From the NCBI RefSeq assembly GCF_019668485.1, contig NZ_AP024619.1, positions 1,859,001-1,923,000 on the forward strand: DNA of 64,000 nucleotides, written 5' to 3'. Below, in pieces: positions 17,664 to 25,828 of this stretch; within the stretch, counting starts at the first letter, position 1, and each line of letters begins with the position of its first letter. Both the position numbers and the translations under genes were made by a program. The notes under the pieces were generated by a model. The model searched no databases. It was not told the origin of the DNA and saw nothing but the letters and a program-made list of their open reading frames with translations. Source of the stretch: Gelria sp. Kuro-4 (GTDB lineage Bacteria > Bacillota > DTU030 > DUMP01).

Positions 17664-18401
17664 CTACTTGGGGTTCTGCCGTTTTTCTTGCGCGGCCATA
17701 GCCGCGCGGCGATCACGGGTGACAACTTGGGTCTGCAACCACGGCGGTAAAAGAAAAATCTGGAGCGGAAAAAGGGGCACGGTAAGCTCCCCAACCTGTG
17801 CAGCGAGGTCTGCACGGACGGCGAGGGCTGCCACGGGGAGGTTAAGGTTCCGCGCTGCTTCTTCGACCCGGGCCAGGCCGACGCGGATGATTTCCGCCGT
17901 AGTTTCCGCCCCCAGGTTGGGGTTGGCGACCAGGCCGGTAACGGTAAGATGGGTTGCCCGCTCGATGGTGTGCACCATGTTGGCTATGCCGTCTGCATCC
18001 CGGGTAAAGGGCCGGCAGGTGTTTACCACCAGGAGCAGGGCGTGTGGAAGGCTCTTCAGTTGGTCACTGAACTGCCCCAAAGCTGTGGCTCCGGCATCAT
18101 CTCCTCCCACGTCCAGCACTACAATAAGTTCAGGATCGGCCAATGCCGCCCGGACACGCGGGCTGATAACAGGTAGATCAGCCTGCGCCAGCTCACCCAA
18201 GGGTGCGATTACTTCAATCCCCTGAGCGGTAAGTTCGGCCGCGGTATCCCGGGAGCGGAAATAGGGACTGACGATATCCAAATCGGCCAAGGCTACGCGG
18301 CGGCCCTTTGCGGCCGCCCGGTGGGCGTAGTTTAACGCCAGCTCTGTTTTGCCGCTGCCGAAGGCGCCGGCGAAGATGGCGATCCGCTTGCTGAAGTCCA
18401 T
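17664..18401 (-). CDS. P-loop NTPase of the MinD/CobQ type
   Basis: A 245-residue soluble protein. A Walker A motif AGAFGSGKTELALNYA is at residues ~11-26, ALADLDIVSPYFRSRD gives the SIMIBI-type aspartate, and VLDVGGDDAGATALG is the switch/Walker B-like region. Similar proteins are encoded next to 2-oxoacid oxidoreductases in several anaerobes as I recall. They might help cofactor or cluster loading or regulate the enzyme, but no function is proven. It is placed between butyrate kinase and korD, 20 to 30 bases from each, and so is cotranscribed. Confidence 0.75.
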   Translation of the reverse strand: MDFSKRIAIFAGAFGSGKTELALNYAHRAAAKGRRVALADLDIVSPYFRSRDTAAELTAQGIEVIAPLGELAQADLPVISPRVRAALADPELIVVLDVGGDDAGATALGQFSDQLKSLPHALLLVVNTCRPFTRDADGIANMVHTIERATHLTVTGLVANPNLGAETTAEIIRVGLARVEEAARNLNLPVAALAVRADLAAQVGELTVPLFPLQIFLLPPWLQTQVVTRDRRAAMAAQEKRQNPK

Positions 18402-18426
18402 TCTTCCTTCACATCCTTAACCCAGA

Positions 18427-19494
18427 CTAGGCGTAAACCTTGGCCTCTTCCTCCCCAACCAGAACACGCCACGCTCCCAGCGCCAGTGCCTCAAGTTCGC
18501 CTTCCCCGGGATAAATGAGAACTGGAGCGAGAAAGGCTACCCGTTCCTTAATCCAACCGGTCAAAAGTTCCGAGTTGGCCAGGCCGCCCGTGAGCACCAC
18601 AGCATCGACTTCTCCGGAGAAAACTGCGCCCAGAGCGGCAATTCCCTTGGCCACTTGATAAGCCATGGCCTGGAAAACAAGCTTGGCGTGGGCGTCGCCC
18701 GCCTGGATGCGCTTCTCGACCTCCTGGGCGTCAGTGGTACCCAGGTGGGCCATCAGCCCGCCGCAGCCGGTGATTTTGCGCCGGACCTGCGCCTCGGTGA
18801 ACCGGCCGCTGAAGCAAAGGTGCACCAAAGCGCCGGCCGGCAGGGTGCCGCTGCGCTCCGGCGACATGGGGCCCTCACCGTCCAGCGCGTTGTTTACGTC
18901 CACCACCCGGCCCTTGCGGTGCGCCCCAATGGAGATCCCTCCACCCAGGTGCGCCACAACCAGGTTCACCTCCTGGTAGGATCGCCCCAGCGCCTTGGCG
19001 GCGCGGCGGGCCACCGCCTTTTGGTTGAGGGCGTGGAATTTGCTTTCCCGCGGGAGTTCCGGCAGGCCGGAAAGGCGGGCGACGTCGTCCAGCTCGTCAA
19101 CCACCACCGGATCCACGACAAAGGCCGGGATACCGCCTGCCGCCTGCGCCAGTTCGGAGGCGAGCAAGGGGCCGAGGTTGGCGGCGTGTTCCCCGCGCTC
19201 GGCCGCCCGCAGGTCGTCGAGCATCGCCTGGTTCACCAGGTAGGTTCCGCCGGAGAGGGGTTTAGTCAGGCCGCCGCGCCCCACCACCGCTGCCAGCGAG
19301 GAAAGCGGTGTGTCTTTGCCGGCCAGAAAACGCAGCACGGCTTCTTTCCGGAAGGCATGCTGCTCCAGGACCGTCCGGTAGCCGGCAAGCTCTGCCGGGT
19401 TGTGCGCTAGCGTCTCCGTGAAAAGGGCCTGCCTGTCTTCGTACAGCCCCAGCTTCGTCGATGTGGAGCCGGGATTGATCGCCAGGATCCGCAT
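18427..19494 (-). CDS. buk: Butyrate / branched-chain fatty acid kinase
   Basis: ASKHA-fold acyl kinase of 355 residues that makes ATP and a carboxylate from an acyl phosphate. Elements are the N-terminal ILAINPGSTSTKLGLY, VVGRGGLTKPLSGGTYLVN, the adenine and phosphate region VVAHLGGGISIGAHRKGRV and the C-terminal VLTGGLANSELLTGWIKER. ATG at 19494 follows AAGGAGG with good spacing. Downstream of a sigma-54 promoter and upstream of a 2-oxoacid:ferredoxin oxidoreductase, it would conserve energy from 2-oxoacid oxidation as acyl-CoA to acyl-phosphate to ATP. No phosphotransacylase is encoded nearby. Confidence 0.93.
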   Translation of the reverse strand: MRILAINPGSTSTKLGLYEDRQALFTETLAHNPAELAGYRTVLEQHAFRKEAVLRFLAGKDTPLSSLAAVVGRGGLTKPLSGGTYLVNQAMLDDLRAAERGEHAANLGPLLASELAQAAGGIPAFVVDPVVVDELDDVARLSGLPELPRESKFHALNQKAVARRAAKALGRSYQEVNLVVAHLGGGISIGAHRKGRVVDVNNALDGEGPMSPERSGTLPAGALVHLCFSGRFTEAQVRRKITGCGGLMAHLGTTDAQEVEKRIQAGDAHAKLVFQAMAYQVAKGIAALGAVFSGEVDAVVLTGGLANSELLTGWIKERVAFLAPVLIYPGEGELEALALGAWRVLVGEEEAKVYA

Positions 19495-19550
19495 AGGTTA
19501 TACCTCCTTAACCTTCTACGGTTAGGAGAAATTCTTTGTGGTTAAGCCCA

Positions 19551-19566
19551 TGCAAGTACTGTGCCA
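19551..19566 (-). promoter_or_regulatory. Sigma-54 (-24/-12) promoter of the buk operon
   Basis: On the minus strand TGGCAC (19566-19561), five bases AGTAC, then TTGCA (19555-19551): an exact match to the consensus TGGCAC-N5-TTGCW. It lies 56 bases ahead of the buk ATG, in the intergenic gap after a gene for a sigma-54 activator. The buk-NTPase-korDABC operon is therefore very likely RpoN dependent. Confidence 0.92.
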
Positions 19567-19624
19567 AAAAAAGAACGGCCGTTTGGCGCCTCCCGACCGG
19601 CCGCGTCTGCATTAACCTGCTTGT

Positions 19625-19654
19625 TTGCAGCATTTTGCAGGCAGTATACTGCAA
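19625..19654. promoter_or_regulatory. Possible upstream activator sites for the sigma-54 regulator
   Basis: TTGCAG occurs at 19625-19630 and 19635-19640, and its complement CTGCAA at 19649-19654, so the last two form an inverted repeat spaced by eight bases. They are 60 to 100 bases upstream of the -24 element, a normal distance for an enhancer-binding protein. The call is inference from position and symmetry. Confidence 0.45.
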
Positions 19655-19660
19655 GGCACT

Positions 19661-21361
19661 TCACTGCTCCAAGCCGTACTTTTCGAGCTTGTAATAGAGC
19701 GTTCGGGGTGATACTCCCAACAAGCGCGCAGCTTCGGTTTTATTGCCCCGGGTATACTCCAGGCAGCGGTGCAGGGCGTCCTTTTCCACTTCAGTGGTAA
19801 GTTTGCTCAGGGTTTGACCGGGCGTCCAGCCGGGCGCCAGGCTGGCCCAGAGGCGGCGTGGAACGGTGCTGACATTGCCCAGCGGCGGCAGGTGGTGAGC
19901 TTGGATGATGGTCTCATTAAACCGCATATTGATCATGGCCCGTCCGATGATATTCTCTAACTCCCGCACGTTTCCCGGCCAATCGTAGGCCACCAGGGTC
20001 GACAGGGCTTGGGGCGACACCCGCTCCACCGCACGGCCGAACTGCTGGTTGAACTTGCGCAGCAGGTGGGTCACCAAAAGGGGAATGTCGTCTTTGCGGT
20101 AGCGCAGCGGCGGAATAAAAACCGGCACCACGTTGAGCCGGTAGTAGAGGTCCTCCCGGAAACGCCCTTCCTGCACCGCCTGCTCCAGGTTGACGTTGGT
20201 GGCCGCAATGACGCGGGCGGAAACGGGTACCGGGGTGTTTCCTCCCACCCGAATGATTTCTTTCTCCTGGAGCACCCGCAGCAGCTTGGCCTGCAGGGCC
20301 GGGCTTATCTCGCCGATTTCGTCGAGGAAGATGGTACCTCCCTCGGCCTCCTCAAAGTAACCCTTCTTCCCGTGCCGCCGGGCGCCGGTAAAAGCGCCTT
20401 CCTCGTAGCCGAACAGCTCGCTTTCGAGCAGCGATTCGGCAATGGCGGTACAGTTGACGCGAATAAACTGCCCCCGCCGCCAGCGGCTGGCACTGTGGAT
20501 CGCATGGGCAAAGAGTTCCTTACCCGTGCCGCTTTCACCGCGCAGCAGAATGGTCGCCGGTAGGTCGGCCGCGCGCTGCGCCTGCTCAATTGCGGCCCTG
20601 AGTTCCGGGCTTTGGCCGACGATGTCTTCGAAGGTATATTTCGCTTCCAGGTGGCGGATGCGTTGCCTGGCCCGTGCCAGTTCCTCCGTCAACCGTTTGA
20701 TTTCGGACACATCATGGATTACCCCCACGCTCCCACGCAGCCGTCCTTCAACGATAAGCGGCGCCACGTCGACGATTACCTCTTTACGCTGGGGCCCCAC
20801 CTTGAGCATGGCGCCGCGCACCGGCTTTTTGGTGGCCAGCACCTGCATGTGAATGCTCTCTCCCTCGGCGATATCAACCGTGGCCGGTTTTCCCAAAACG
20901 TCTTTTTCCACCAGCCCGGTTAGCCGCGTGTAGGCGGGGTTGACGAGAATCCCCTTACCGTGTTCGTCCACCACGGAGATTGCGTCCTGCGTGGCATGGA
21001 TAATCGCTTCCAGCATCAACTGCGCCTGGACCAGGTCGTTGATTTCGCTGCGGAGCCGTGAAACGAGAAGGAGAAAGCCGGGGATCGCCTCGGGACCCAG
21101 TATGGTCACCCCTTGCACTTTGGCCGCCTCGACGGCAGACCGGGCTGCCGAGGTGCCACAAAGGATGACATCCAGCCCCTGTAAAGAAGCCAGTTCGGTC
21201 AGGGAGATTTCGCGCAGCTCCCGGGCCTCATCCCCGTAGTGTGAAGCGGCTCCAGTTTCCAGCTTCACGTCGGCGAGCAGGCGAAGGAAACCGCATTCCT
21301 TGATCCGCTCGATGATTGGCTGTGTTTTTTCTCCCAGCGCAGTTACGGCGACTCCAATCAT
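19661..21361 (-). CDS. Sigma-54 dependent activator (BkdR-like) with sensory and PAS domains
   Basis: About 566 residues. Residues ~1-125 form a PrpR_N/receptor-like N-terminal domain. A PAS domain follows (AIIHATQDAISVVDEHGKGILVNPAY), then a coiled segment. The AAA+ domain has Walker A LLRGESGTGKELFA, the sigma-54 loop EEGAFTGARR, Walker B GGTIFLDEIGEI and DWPGNVRELEN. The C-terminus is a Fis-type HTH (NKTEAARLLGVSPRTLYYKLEKYGL). It is the likely activator of the sigma-54 promoter that starts 95 bases past its stop. The start at ATG 21361 is preferred over one six codons upstream. Confidence 0.93.
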   Translation of the reverse strand: MIGVAVTALGEKTQPIIERIKECGFLRLLADVKLETGAASHYGDEARELREISLTELASLQGLDVILCGTSAARSAVEAAKVQGVTILGPEAIPGFLLLVSRLRSEINDLVQAQLMLEAIIHATQDAISVVDEHGKGILVNPAYTRLTGLVEKDVLGKPATVDIAEGESIHMQVLATKKPVRGAMLKVGPQRKEVIVDVAPLIVEGRLRGSVGVIHDVSEIKRLTEELARARQRIRHLEAKYTFEDIVGQSPELRAAIEQAQRAADLPATILLRGESGTGKELFAHAIHSASRWRRGQFIRVNCTAIAESLLESELFGYEEGAFTGARRHGKKGYFEEAEGGTIFLDEIGEISPALQAKLLRVLQEKEIIRVGGNTPVPVSARVIAATNVNLEQAVQEGRFREDLYYRLNVVPVFIPPLRYRKDDIPLLVTHLLRKFNQQFGRAVERVSPQALSTLVAYDWPGNVRELENIIGRAMINMRFNETIIQAHHLPPLGNVSTVPRRLWASLAPGWTPGQTLSKLTTEVEKDALHRCLEYTRGNKTEAARLLGVSPRTLYYKLEKYGLEQ

Positions 21362-21444
21362 CCTGGTACCCCCTGCCACCCGTTCTCTTCTTTAAGAAGA
21401 ATTCGGCAGGAAAAAGCGGAAATCCTCTTTGTTTTTTGTTGCCG

Positions 21445-22269
21445 TCAGTTTCTTGGTCTTCCCAGCCGGTCCAGGGCCGCCAGGGGCGGGAGGCGGGTGA
21501 TAAGGGTGGACAGGGAATAAAAAACGGTAAGGGCATGCAGGGCCACGAGAACAAGGAGCGCCAGCAGTTGCCCCAGAGGTGGGAGGTCGCGGCTGATGAT
21601 AAGGCCCAAAGCAACTCCCAAGGCGTTCGCCCCGGTGTCTCCCAGCATGGCCTTTTCCCCCAGGTCGAGGGGCAGGTATGCCAAAAGGGCCAGGGCCAGG
21701 GGCAGCCCTACGGTGCGGGCCGCCTCCCCGTACCCGGAAAAAAACAGCAGCGCAAAAAAGAGGAGATAACCCTTGCCGGCGCGGCCGGGGCGAACGTCCA
21801 GCAGGTTGATGGCATTCATGGCGAGAGCGAGGTTCAACGCCGAAATAAAAAGAGCCCGCCAGGTATTGGTCCCCATTCCCAGCACGAACGCCAGGAGCAT
21901 TCCTGCCGCGGCCTTGATGAGCCCGCTCGTGAGGCGGCGTCCCTGCAGAAAGGCGCGCAGGTGGCCGTCCAGGCCCTTAGCGGCGGTGTCTCCCAGAAGA
22001 TCATCGACCAGCCCTAAAAACCCGGCGCCGTAGCTCGCGAAAAGGCCCTGCCAAAGAAGGAGATTCGCTCCCTCCACCAGGGAGCGCAGGGAGTAGACCG
22101 CAGTGAGCGCCAAAACGAGGAGTACCCCCCAGGGAAAGCTGACCGGGCGGCTCCGGTAGTTGTGCCGCACGGCCCCTTGCCTTACCAGAAGCGCGGCAAA
22201 CGGCTGGCGTAAGAGGAGCACAAGACCAAAAGCGAGCGCAGCCCAAAGATAATCCACCGTGTTTTTCAC
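21445..22269 (-). CDS. MraY/WecA-like phosphoglycosyl transferase family protein
   Basis: A 274-residue polytopic membrane protein with the motifs of the glycosyltransferase 4 family: FLGLVDDLLGD (metal-binding aspartates), ALNLALAMNAINLLDVRPG and MLGDTGANALGVALG. These enzymes move a sugar-1-phosphate onto a lipid carrier. It is shorter than MraY (about 320) and carries RPGRAGKG where MraY has a DGLDG-type loop, so the substrate is unknown. GTG at 22269 overlaps the stop of the glycosyltransferase 2 gene (GTGA). Part of a four-gene set with SteA/SteB-like proteins. Confidence 0.8.
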   Translation of the reverse strand: MKNTVDYLWAALAFGLVLLLRQPFAALLVRQGAVRHNYRSRPVSFPWGVLLVLALTAVYSLRSLVEGANLLLWQGLFASYGAGFLGLVDDLLGDTAAKGLDGHLRAFLQGRRLTSGLIKAAAGMLLAFVLGMGTNTWRALFISALNLALAMNAINLLDVRPGRAGKGYLLFFALLFFSGYGEAARTVGLPLALALLAYLPLDLGEKAMLGDTGANALGVALGLIISRDLPPLGQLLALLVLVALHALTVFYSLSTLITRLPPLAALDRLGRPRN

Positions 22270-22964
22270 CTCACAGCCGGGGTGAACGCCCGTAAGGTCA
22301 TAAGGACCCTGCCCACATGGTAAAACTGCCGTCCGCGGTGCCAGACGTCGCGCACCGTACGGCCCGTGACCCGGTGCTCCAGGGCCAGGGGTACCTCTTC
22401 CACCCTGAGCCCGGCCTGCAGCGCTTTGACGGTTAAACCAACTTCAAAGCCAAAATCGGCCGGTAGAGGCAGCAGGCGCTCGAGCGCTGCGCGGCACAGG
22501 GCCCGTTGACCGGAAAGCGGGGCCTCCAGTTCACGCCCGGTCAAATGCAGGATGCCCCAGCGGGCGAGCCCCACGGTCAGCCCCAGACCTCCACCCGGCC
22601 GCTGCTGCCGGGCGAAGACGGCCACAGCCATGTCGCAACGGCCGCTCTGGACGGCCAGGAGGAGCTCCCGCGTCTGGTCGGCGCTTGCGCCTAGGTCGGC
22701 GTCGGCCAGCAGCACGACGCGGCTTTTCACCCAGGGCAGGGCCGCCTGAATGGCGGCCCCTTTCCCCCGGTTACGGTCGAGCTGAAGCACCTGCGCACCC
22801 GCGCGGCGCGCCAGCTCAGCGGTGGCATCGCGTGACCCGTCATCCACGACGATAATCTGGTGTACGGGCAGCTTGGCGGCCGCCTGTACCGTCTGCACTA
22901 TGGTCAGAGCCTCGTTGTAAGCGGGAATAACCACGCAGGCGGTAAGGTCATCCAGCCCCTTCAT
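22266..22964 (-). CDS. Glycosyltransferase family 2 protein
   Basis: About 232 residues. The GT-A nucleotide-sugar fold shows ACVVIPAYNEALTIVQTV, IIVVDDGSRDATAEL, LDRNRGKGAAIQAAL and the DxD-like VVLLADADLGA. It resembles polyprenyl-phosphate or dolichol-phosphate sugar transferases (DPM1-like), without a C-terminal membrane domain. An open frame extends much further upstream, but that part overlaps the MctB-like gene and has no domain. ATG at 22964, overlapping that gene's TGA by four bases, is the start. Confidence 0.88.
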   Translation of the reverse strand: MKGLDDLTACVVIPAYNEALTIVQTVQAAAKLPVHQIIVVDDGSRDATAELARRAGAQVLQLDRNRGKGAAIQAALPWVKSRVVLLADADLGASADQTRELLLAVQSGRCDMAVAVFARQQRPGGGLGLTVGLARWGILHLTGRELEAPLSGQRALCRAALERLLPLPADFGFEVGLTVKALQAGLRVEEVPLALEHRVTGRTVRDVWHRGRQFYHVGRVLMTLRAFTPAVR

Positions 22965-23758
22965 CCTCCCTGCCCCCATTCGGAGACCAGAGGGGGGAGA
23001 AAGCCGGCGGCGGCCGGGCTCCAGCCGAAGTACCCTTGCGCCCCCTGGAGGAGGGCCACCAGGGCGGCTGAGCCGGCGGGTGTGTCGGCGTTGTCGACGC
23101 CGCTCAATTGCCACTCCTGAAACAGGGCGAAGCTGTTCTCCTGGTTGCTGGTGGCCACCGCGCCGATCACACGGATGTCCCGGCCTTTCAACGTGCGGCA
23201 AAGCGCGGCCAAGCCGGGCGCTGCCGCCCTCTCGACAGGACCGTAGAGAACCACCGCCTCTACCGGGGCCGGTGCCCCGGCGGCTGGCGTGCAACCGGGC
23301 CAGGGGGCATCCTTCGTTTCCCTCAGCAGGTAAAGAGCCGCCGCCCGGCCGGCTTCCGCCTGCGCCAGTCGGTCGGCGGCCGGACCGACGGCGAACTCCC
23401 AGGACACCTCTGCCCCGGCGATGGTGAGCGTTTCGGCCAAAGCGTCGGCTGTCCCGGCGGCGGGGACAATGAGCCCCGCGCGTTTTCCGTTTAACCGGTC
23501 CTTCACCAGCACAGGAAAGGCACAGCGCCCCAGCTCATCGGCAGCCAGTTTTTGGCGCCGGAGGGCCGCCAGTTCCGCTTTTTGGGCGCTGCTTTCACTT
23601 TTCAGCTCGCTGAAGGTGGCCTTCAGGTCGGCAATCACATTCTGCTGCTCGCCCCAGATGAGCTCCGGCCCCGGCAGGGCCGTGCCGATGAAAATGCCGA
23701 GTGTGAGGGCTAAGAACACAGCAGTGAGCGTTAAGAGGTGGTATTTGAGGTCGACCAT
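22961..23758 (-). CDS. MctB/SteB-like membrane-anchored coiled-coil protein
   Basis: A 265-residue protein of the 'copper transporter MctB' family. A single N-terminal membrane helix (YHLLTLTAVFLALTLGIFIGTAL) is followed by a coiled coil (~residues 35-75) and an extracytoplasmic domain. In Actinobacteria the same pair is called SteB, partner of SteA in cell-envelope and division-site control; the copper name comes from mycobacteria. Adjacent downstream of steA with 16 bases between, which supports the SteB reading. Confidence 0.82.
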   Translation of the reverse strand: MVDLKYHLLTLTAVFLALTLGIFIGTALPGPELIWGEQQNVIADLKATFSELKSESSAQKAELAALRRQKLAADELGRCAFPVLVKDRLNGKRAGLIVPAAGTADALAETLTIAGAEVSWEFAVGPAADRLAQAEAGRAAALYLLRETKDAPWPGCTPAAGAPAPVEAVVLYGPVERAAAPGLAALCRTLKGRDIRVIGAVATSNQENSFALFQEWQLSGVDNADTPAGSAALVALLQGAQGYFGWSPAAAGFLPPLVSEWGQGG

Positions 23759-23774
23759 GCTTCTGCCCTCCCCT

Positions 23775-24896
23775 TCAGAAACCCAACAGCAGGCGCAGTT
23801 TTATCCCCCAGAGCGCCAGGAGCTGCTGCCAGTGCAGTGACGAAAGGAGGATCGTAACCGCCGACAAGGCCCCTGCTGCCAGGAAACTCACGAGGTAAGC
23901 CGGACGCAAGTGCAGGCGGTACAGCTGGTTGACGCCTTTGGCATCGACGAGGATGGAGCCGATGAGCAGGCGCACCAGAAAAGTGCTGGCCATCCCCGGC
24001 CGGCCTTTTTCCAGGAATTCGACCATGTTGGAGTGACTTCCCACCAGCACAATGAGTTCGCAACCGTTATGGTAGGCCAGAAGCAAGGCTGCGTCTTCGC
24101 TGGTTCCAGTGGTGGCAAAGACAGCCGGCCGGCATTTCATCCCGCGGAGCCGCTCCAAACCCGGAGCGCGCCCGTCCGGGTAGGCATGCACGACCAGTTC
24201 CGCCCCGCAAAGGAGGGCCTGGTCGCTTACGCTGTCCATATCCCCCACAATCAAATCCGGCTTGAGGCCGAACTCCAAGAGGGCGTCGGCACCACCATCG
24301 ACGGCCACCAACACGGGATGCATCTCCCGGATGTAAGGAAGAATGGCCTTTAGATCAGCGCGAAAGGTGGGACCGCGGACGACGACCACCGCGTGTCGTC
24401 TGTTGAGGACTGTCCTTAAGGCAGGAAGCGTCGGCCGGCTGAGGATGAGGTCCTTTTCCTGAAGAGCACGGTCCAGCGTGTTCTTAATAAAGCGTTCCAG
24501 CTGCTGGTCCAAATGGCGGCGGGCCTGGAGCGCGCTTTTTGCCAGATCCTCAGGGGAAACGAGATGCCCCCGGGCCAGACAAACGTTCTTCCTCCAGATT
24601 TCGCCGCCTCTGACCTCAATCCAGTCTCCCTCTTTCAGCTGGACAAAGATGCCTTCACCGACTTCATCCACCAGGGGAACACCGGCCTTCAGGAGGAGCT
24701 CCGGTCCGCGGTTAGGGAAGGTGCCGGTGGCCGAGCGGCAGGCGTTTACCACTGCCAGCACCTTGCGGTCAAGGAGTGCTTCCGCCGCCACCGAATCCAG
24801 GTCCCGGTGGGCCACCACGGCGATGCTGCGGGCCGGAAGCCTGAGGAGCAAACGCTTTGTCGAGCGGTCCAGGTAAGCCCGCGCACGTATGGCCAT
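23775..24896 (-). CDS. steA: SteA-like cytokinetic ring protein
   Basis: A 373-residue protein of the SteA family. A central thiamine-pyrophosphokinase-like domain contains VAVDGGADALLEFGLKPDLIVGDMDSVSD and ATTGTSEDAALLLAYHNG. The C-terminal ~50 residues hold a membrane helix (AYLVSFLAAGALSAVTILLS). In Corynebacterium SteA and SteB influence cell separation. Whether the domain still binds a nucleotide-like ligand is unknown. First gene of the steA-steB-GT2-GT4 set, with GGGAGG ahead of ATG 24896. Confidence 0.85.
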   Translation of the reverse strand: MAIRARAYLDRSTKRLLLRLPARSIAVVAHRDLDSVAAEALLDRKVLAVVNACRSATGTFPNRGPELLLKAGVPLVDEVGEGIFVQLKEGDWIEVRGGEIWRKNVCLARGHLVSPEDLAKSALQARRHLDQQLERFIKNTLDRALQEKDLILSRPTLPALRTVLNRRHAVVVVRGPTFRADLKAILPYIREMHPVLVAVDGGADALLEFGLKPDLIVGDMDSVSDQALLCGAELVVHAYPDGRAPGLERLRGMKCRPAVFATTGTSEDAALLLAYHNGCELIVLVGSHSNMVEFLEKGRPGMASTFLVRLLIGSILVDAKGVNQLYRLHLRPAYLVSFLAAGALSAVTILLSSLHWQQLLALWGIKLRLLLGF

Positions 24897-24934
24897 GCTC
24901 AGCCCTCCCGGTCTAGTATGCGATGCGCCGCGCG

Positions 24935-24977
24935 GAAATATAAGAAGCAGCCTCAGGCTTTAAAACCTGGGGCTGCT
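24935..24977 (-). terminator. Rho-independent terminator of spo0A
   Basis: On the minus strand AGCAGCCCCAGG-TTTTAAAG-CCTGAGGCTGCTT is followed by CTTATATTT. The stem has one mismatch. It lies 14 bases after the spo0A stop codon and ahead of steA. Confidence 0.85.
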
Positions 24978-24990
24978 CGCTGCACCGGGG

Positions 24991-25764
24991 TTAGCTCGCT
25001 TTACTCTCCACCCGCAGTTTGTCGGCGATCATGGCGATGAACTCCGAATTGGTCGGTTTGCCGCGGTTTACATCGATGGTATAACCGAACAGGCTGTTGA
25101 TGATCTCGACGTTTCCCCGGCTCCACGCCACCTCGATGGCGTGCCGGATGGCGCGCTCTACGCGGCTGGGGGTGGTGTTATACTTTTCGGCAATCAGCGG
25201 GTACAGCTCTTTGGTGATGGCTCCCAAGAGATCAACTTCATTGATCACCATGAGGATGGCTTCGCGTAGGTACAGATACCCTTTGATGTGAGCCGGCACC
25301 CCGATCTGATGGATGATGTTGGTCACCTCAAGATCCAGGTTGCGCCCTTTAACCGGCAGGCTGCGGAAGGTGGGCCGCGCCGCCGTTCCAGCCAGCTGGC
25401 GGATACGGCTCACGAGGACTTCCAAATTAAAGGGCTTGAGGATGTAGTAATCAGCGCCTAGATCCACTACCCTTTGCGTGATGCTCTCTTGGCCGAAGGC
25501 CGTAAGCATGATCACCTTGGGTCGTTTGGCCGGCGGGCGGTCGGCCAGGGTTTCGAGAACACCGATTCCGTCCAGGTGCGGCATGATGATGTCGAGAACC
25601 AGCACGTCCGGGTCCGCTGCGTCGAGCTGCTCCAGCACCTCGGTGCCGTTGTAGGCAACGCCCACCAGCTGCATATCGTTTTGTTCTTCGATATACTCTC
25701 GCACGAGTTCGCAAAATTCCCTGTTATCGTCGGCAATCATCACCCGGATGGATTCCCCTGCCAA
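24991..25764 (-). CDS. spo0A: Sporulation master response regulator Spo0A
   Basis: About 257 residues. The receiver domain has [12 protein letters not shown] with the acidic pocket, the phospho-aspartate in [14 protein letters not shown] and the lysine in YYILKPF. The DNA-binding domain shows the conserved [34 protein letters not shown] and [19 protein letters not shown]. It binds 0A boxes and starts sporulation after phosphorelay input. An in-frame extension to 25851 lacks homology. TTG at 25764 after GGGGGAAG fits the usual N-terminus. It follows spoIVB, the classical arrangement. Confidence 0.96.
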   Translation of the reverse strand: MAGESIRVMIADDNREFCELVREYIEEQNDMQLVGVAYNGTEVLEQLDAADPDVLVLDIIMPHLDGIGVLETLADRPPAKRPKVIMLTAFGQESITQRVVDLGADYYILKPFNLEVLVSRIRQLAGTAARPTFRSLPVKGRNLDLEVTNIIHQIGVPAHIKGYLYLREAILMVINEVDLLGAITKELYPLIAEKYNTTPSRVERAIRHAIEVAWSRGNVEIINSLFGYTIDVNRGKPTNSEFIAMIADKLRVESKAS

Positions 25765-25828
25765 AGCACTTCCCCCTTGTCGTCCGCTTTTCTGCAAGCT
25801 ATTCGACACGCGTTTCCCACAATCCTCC

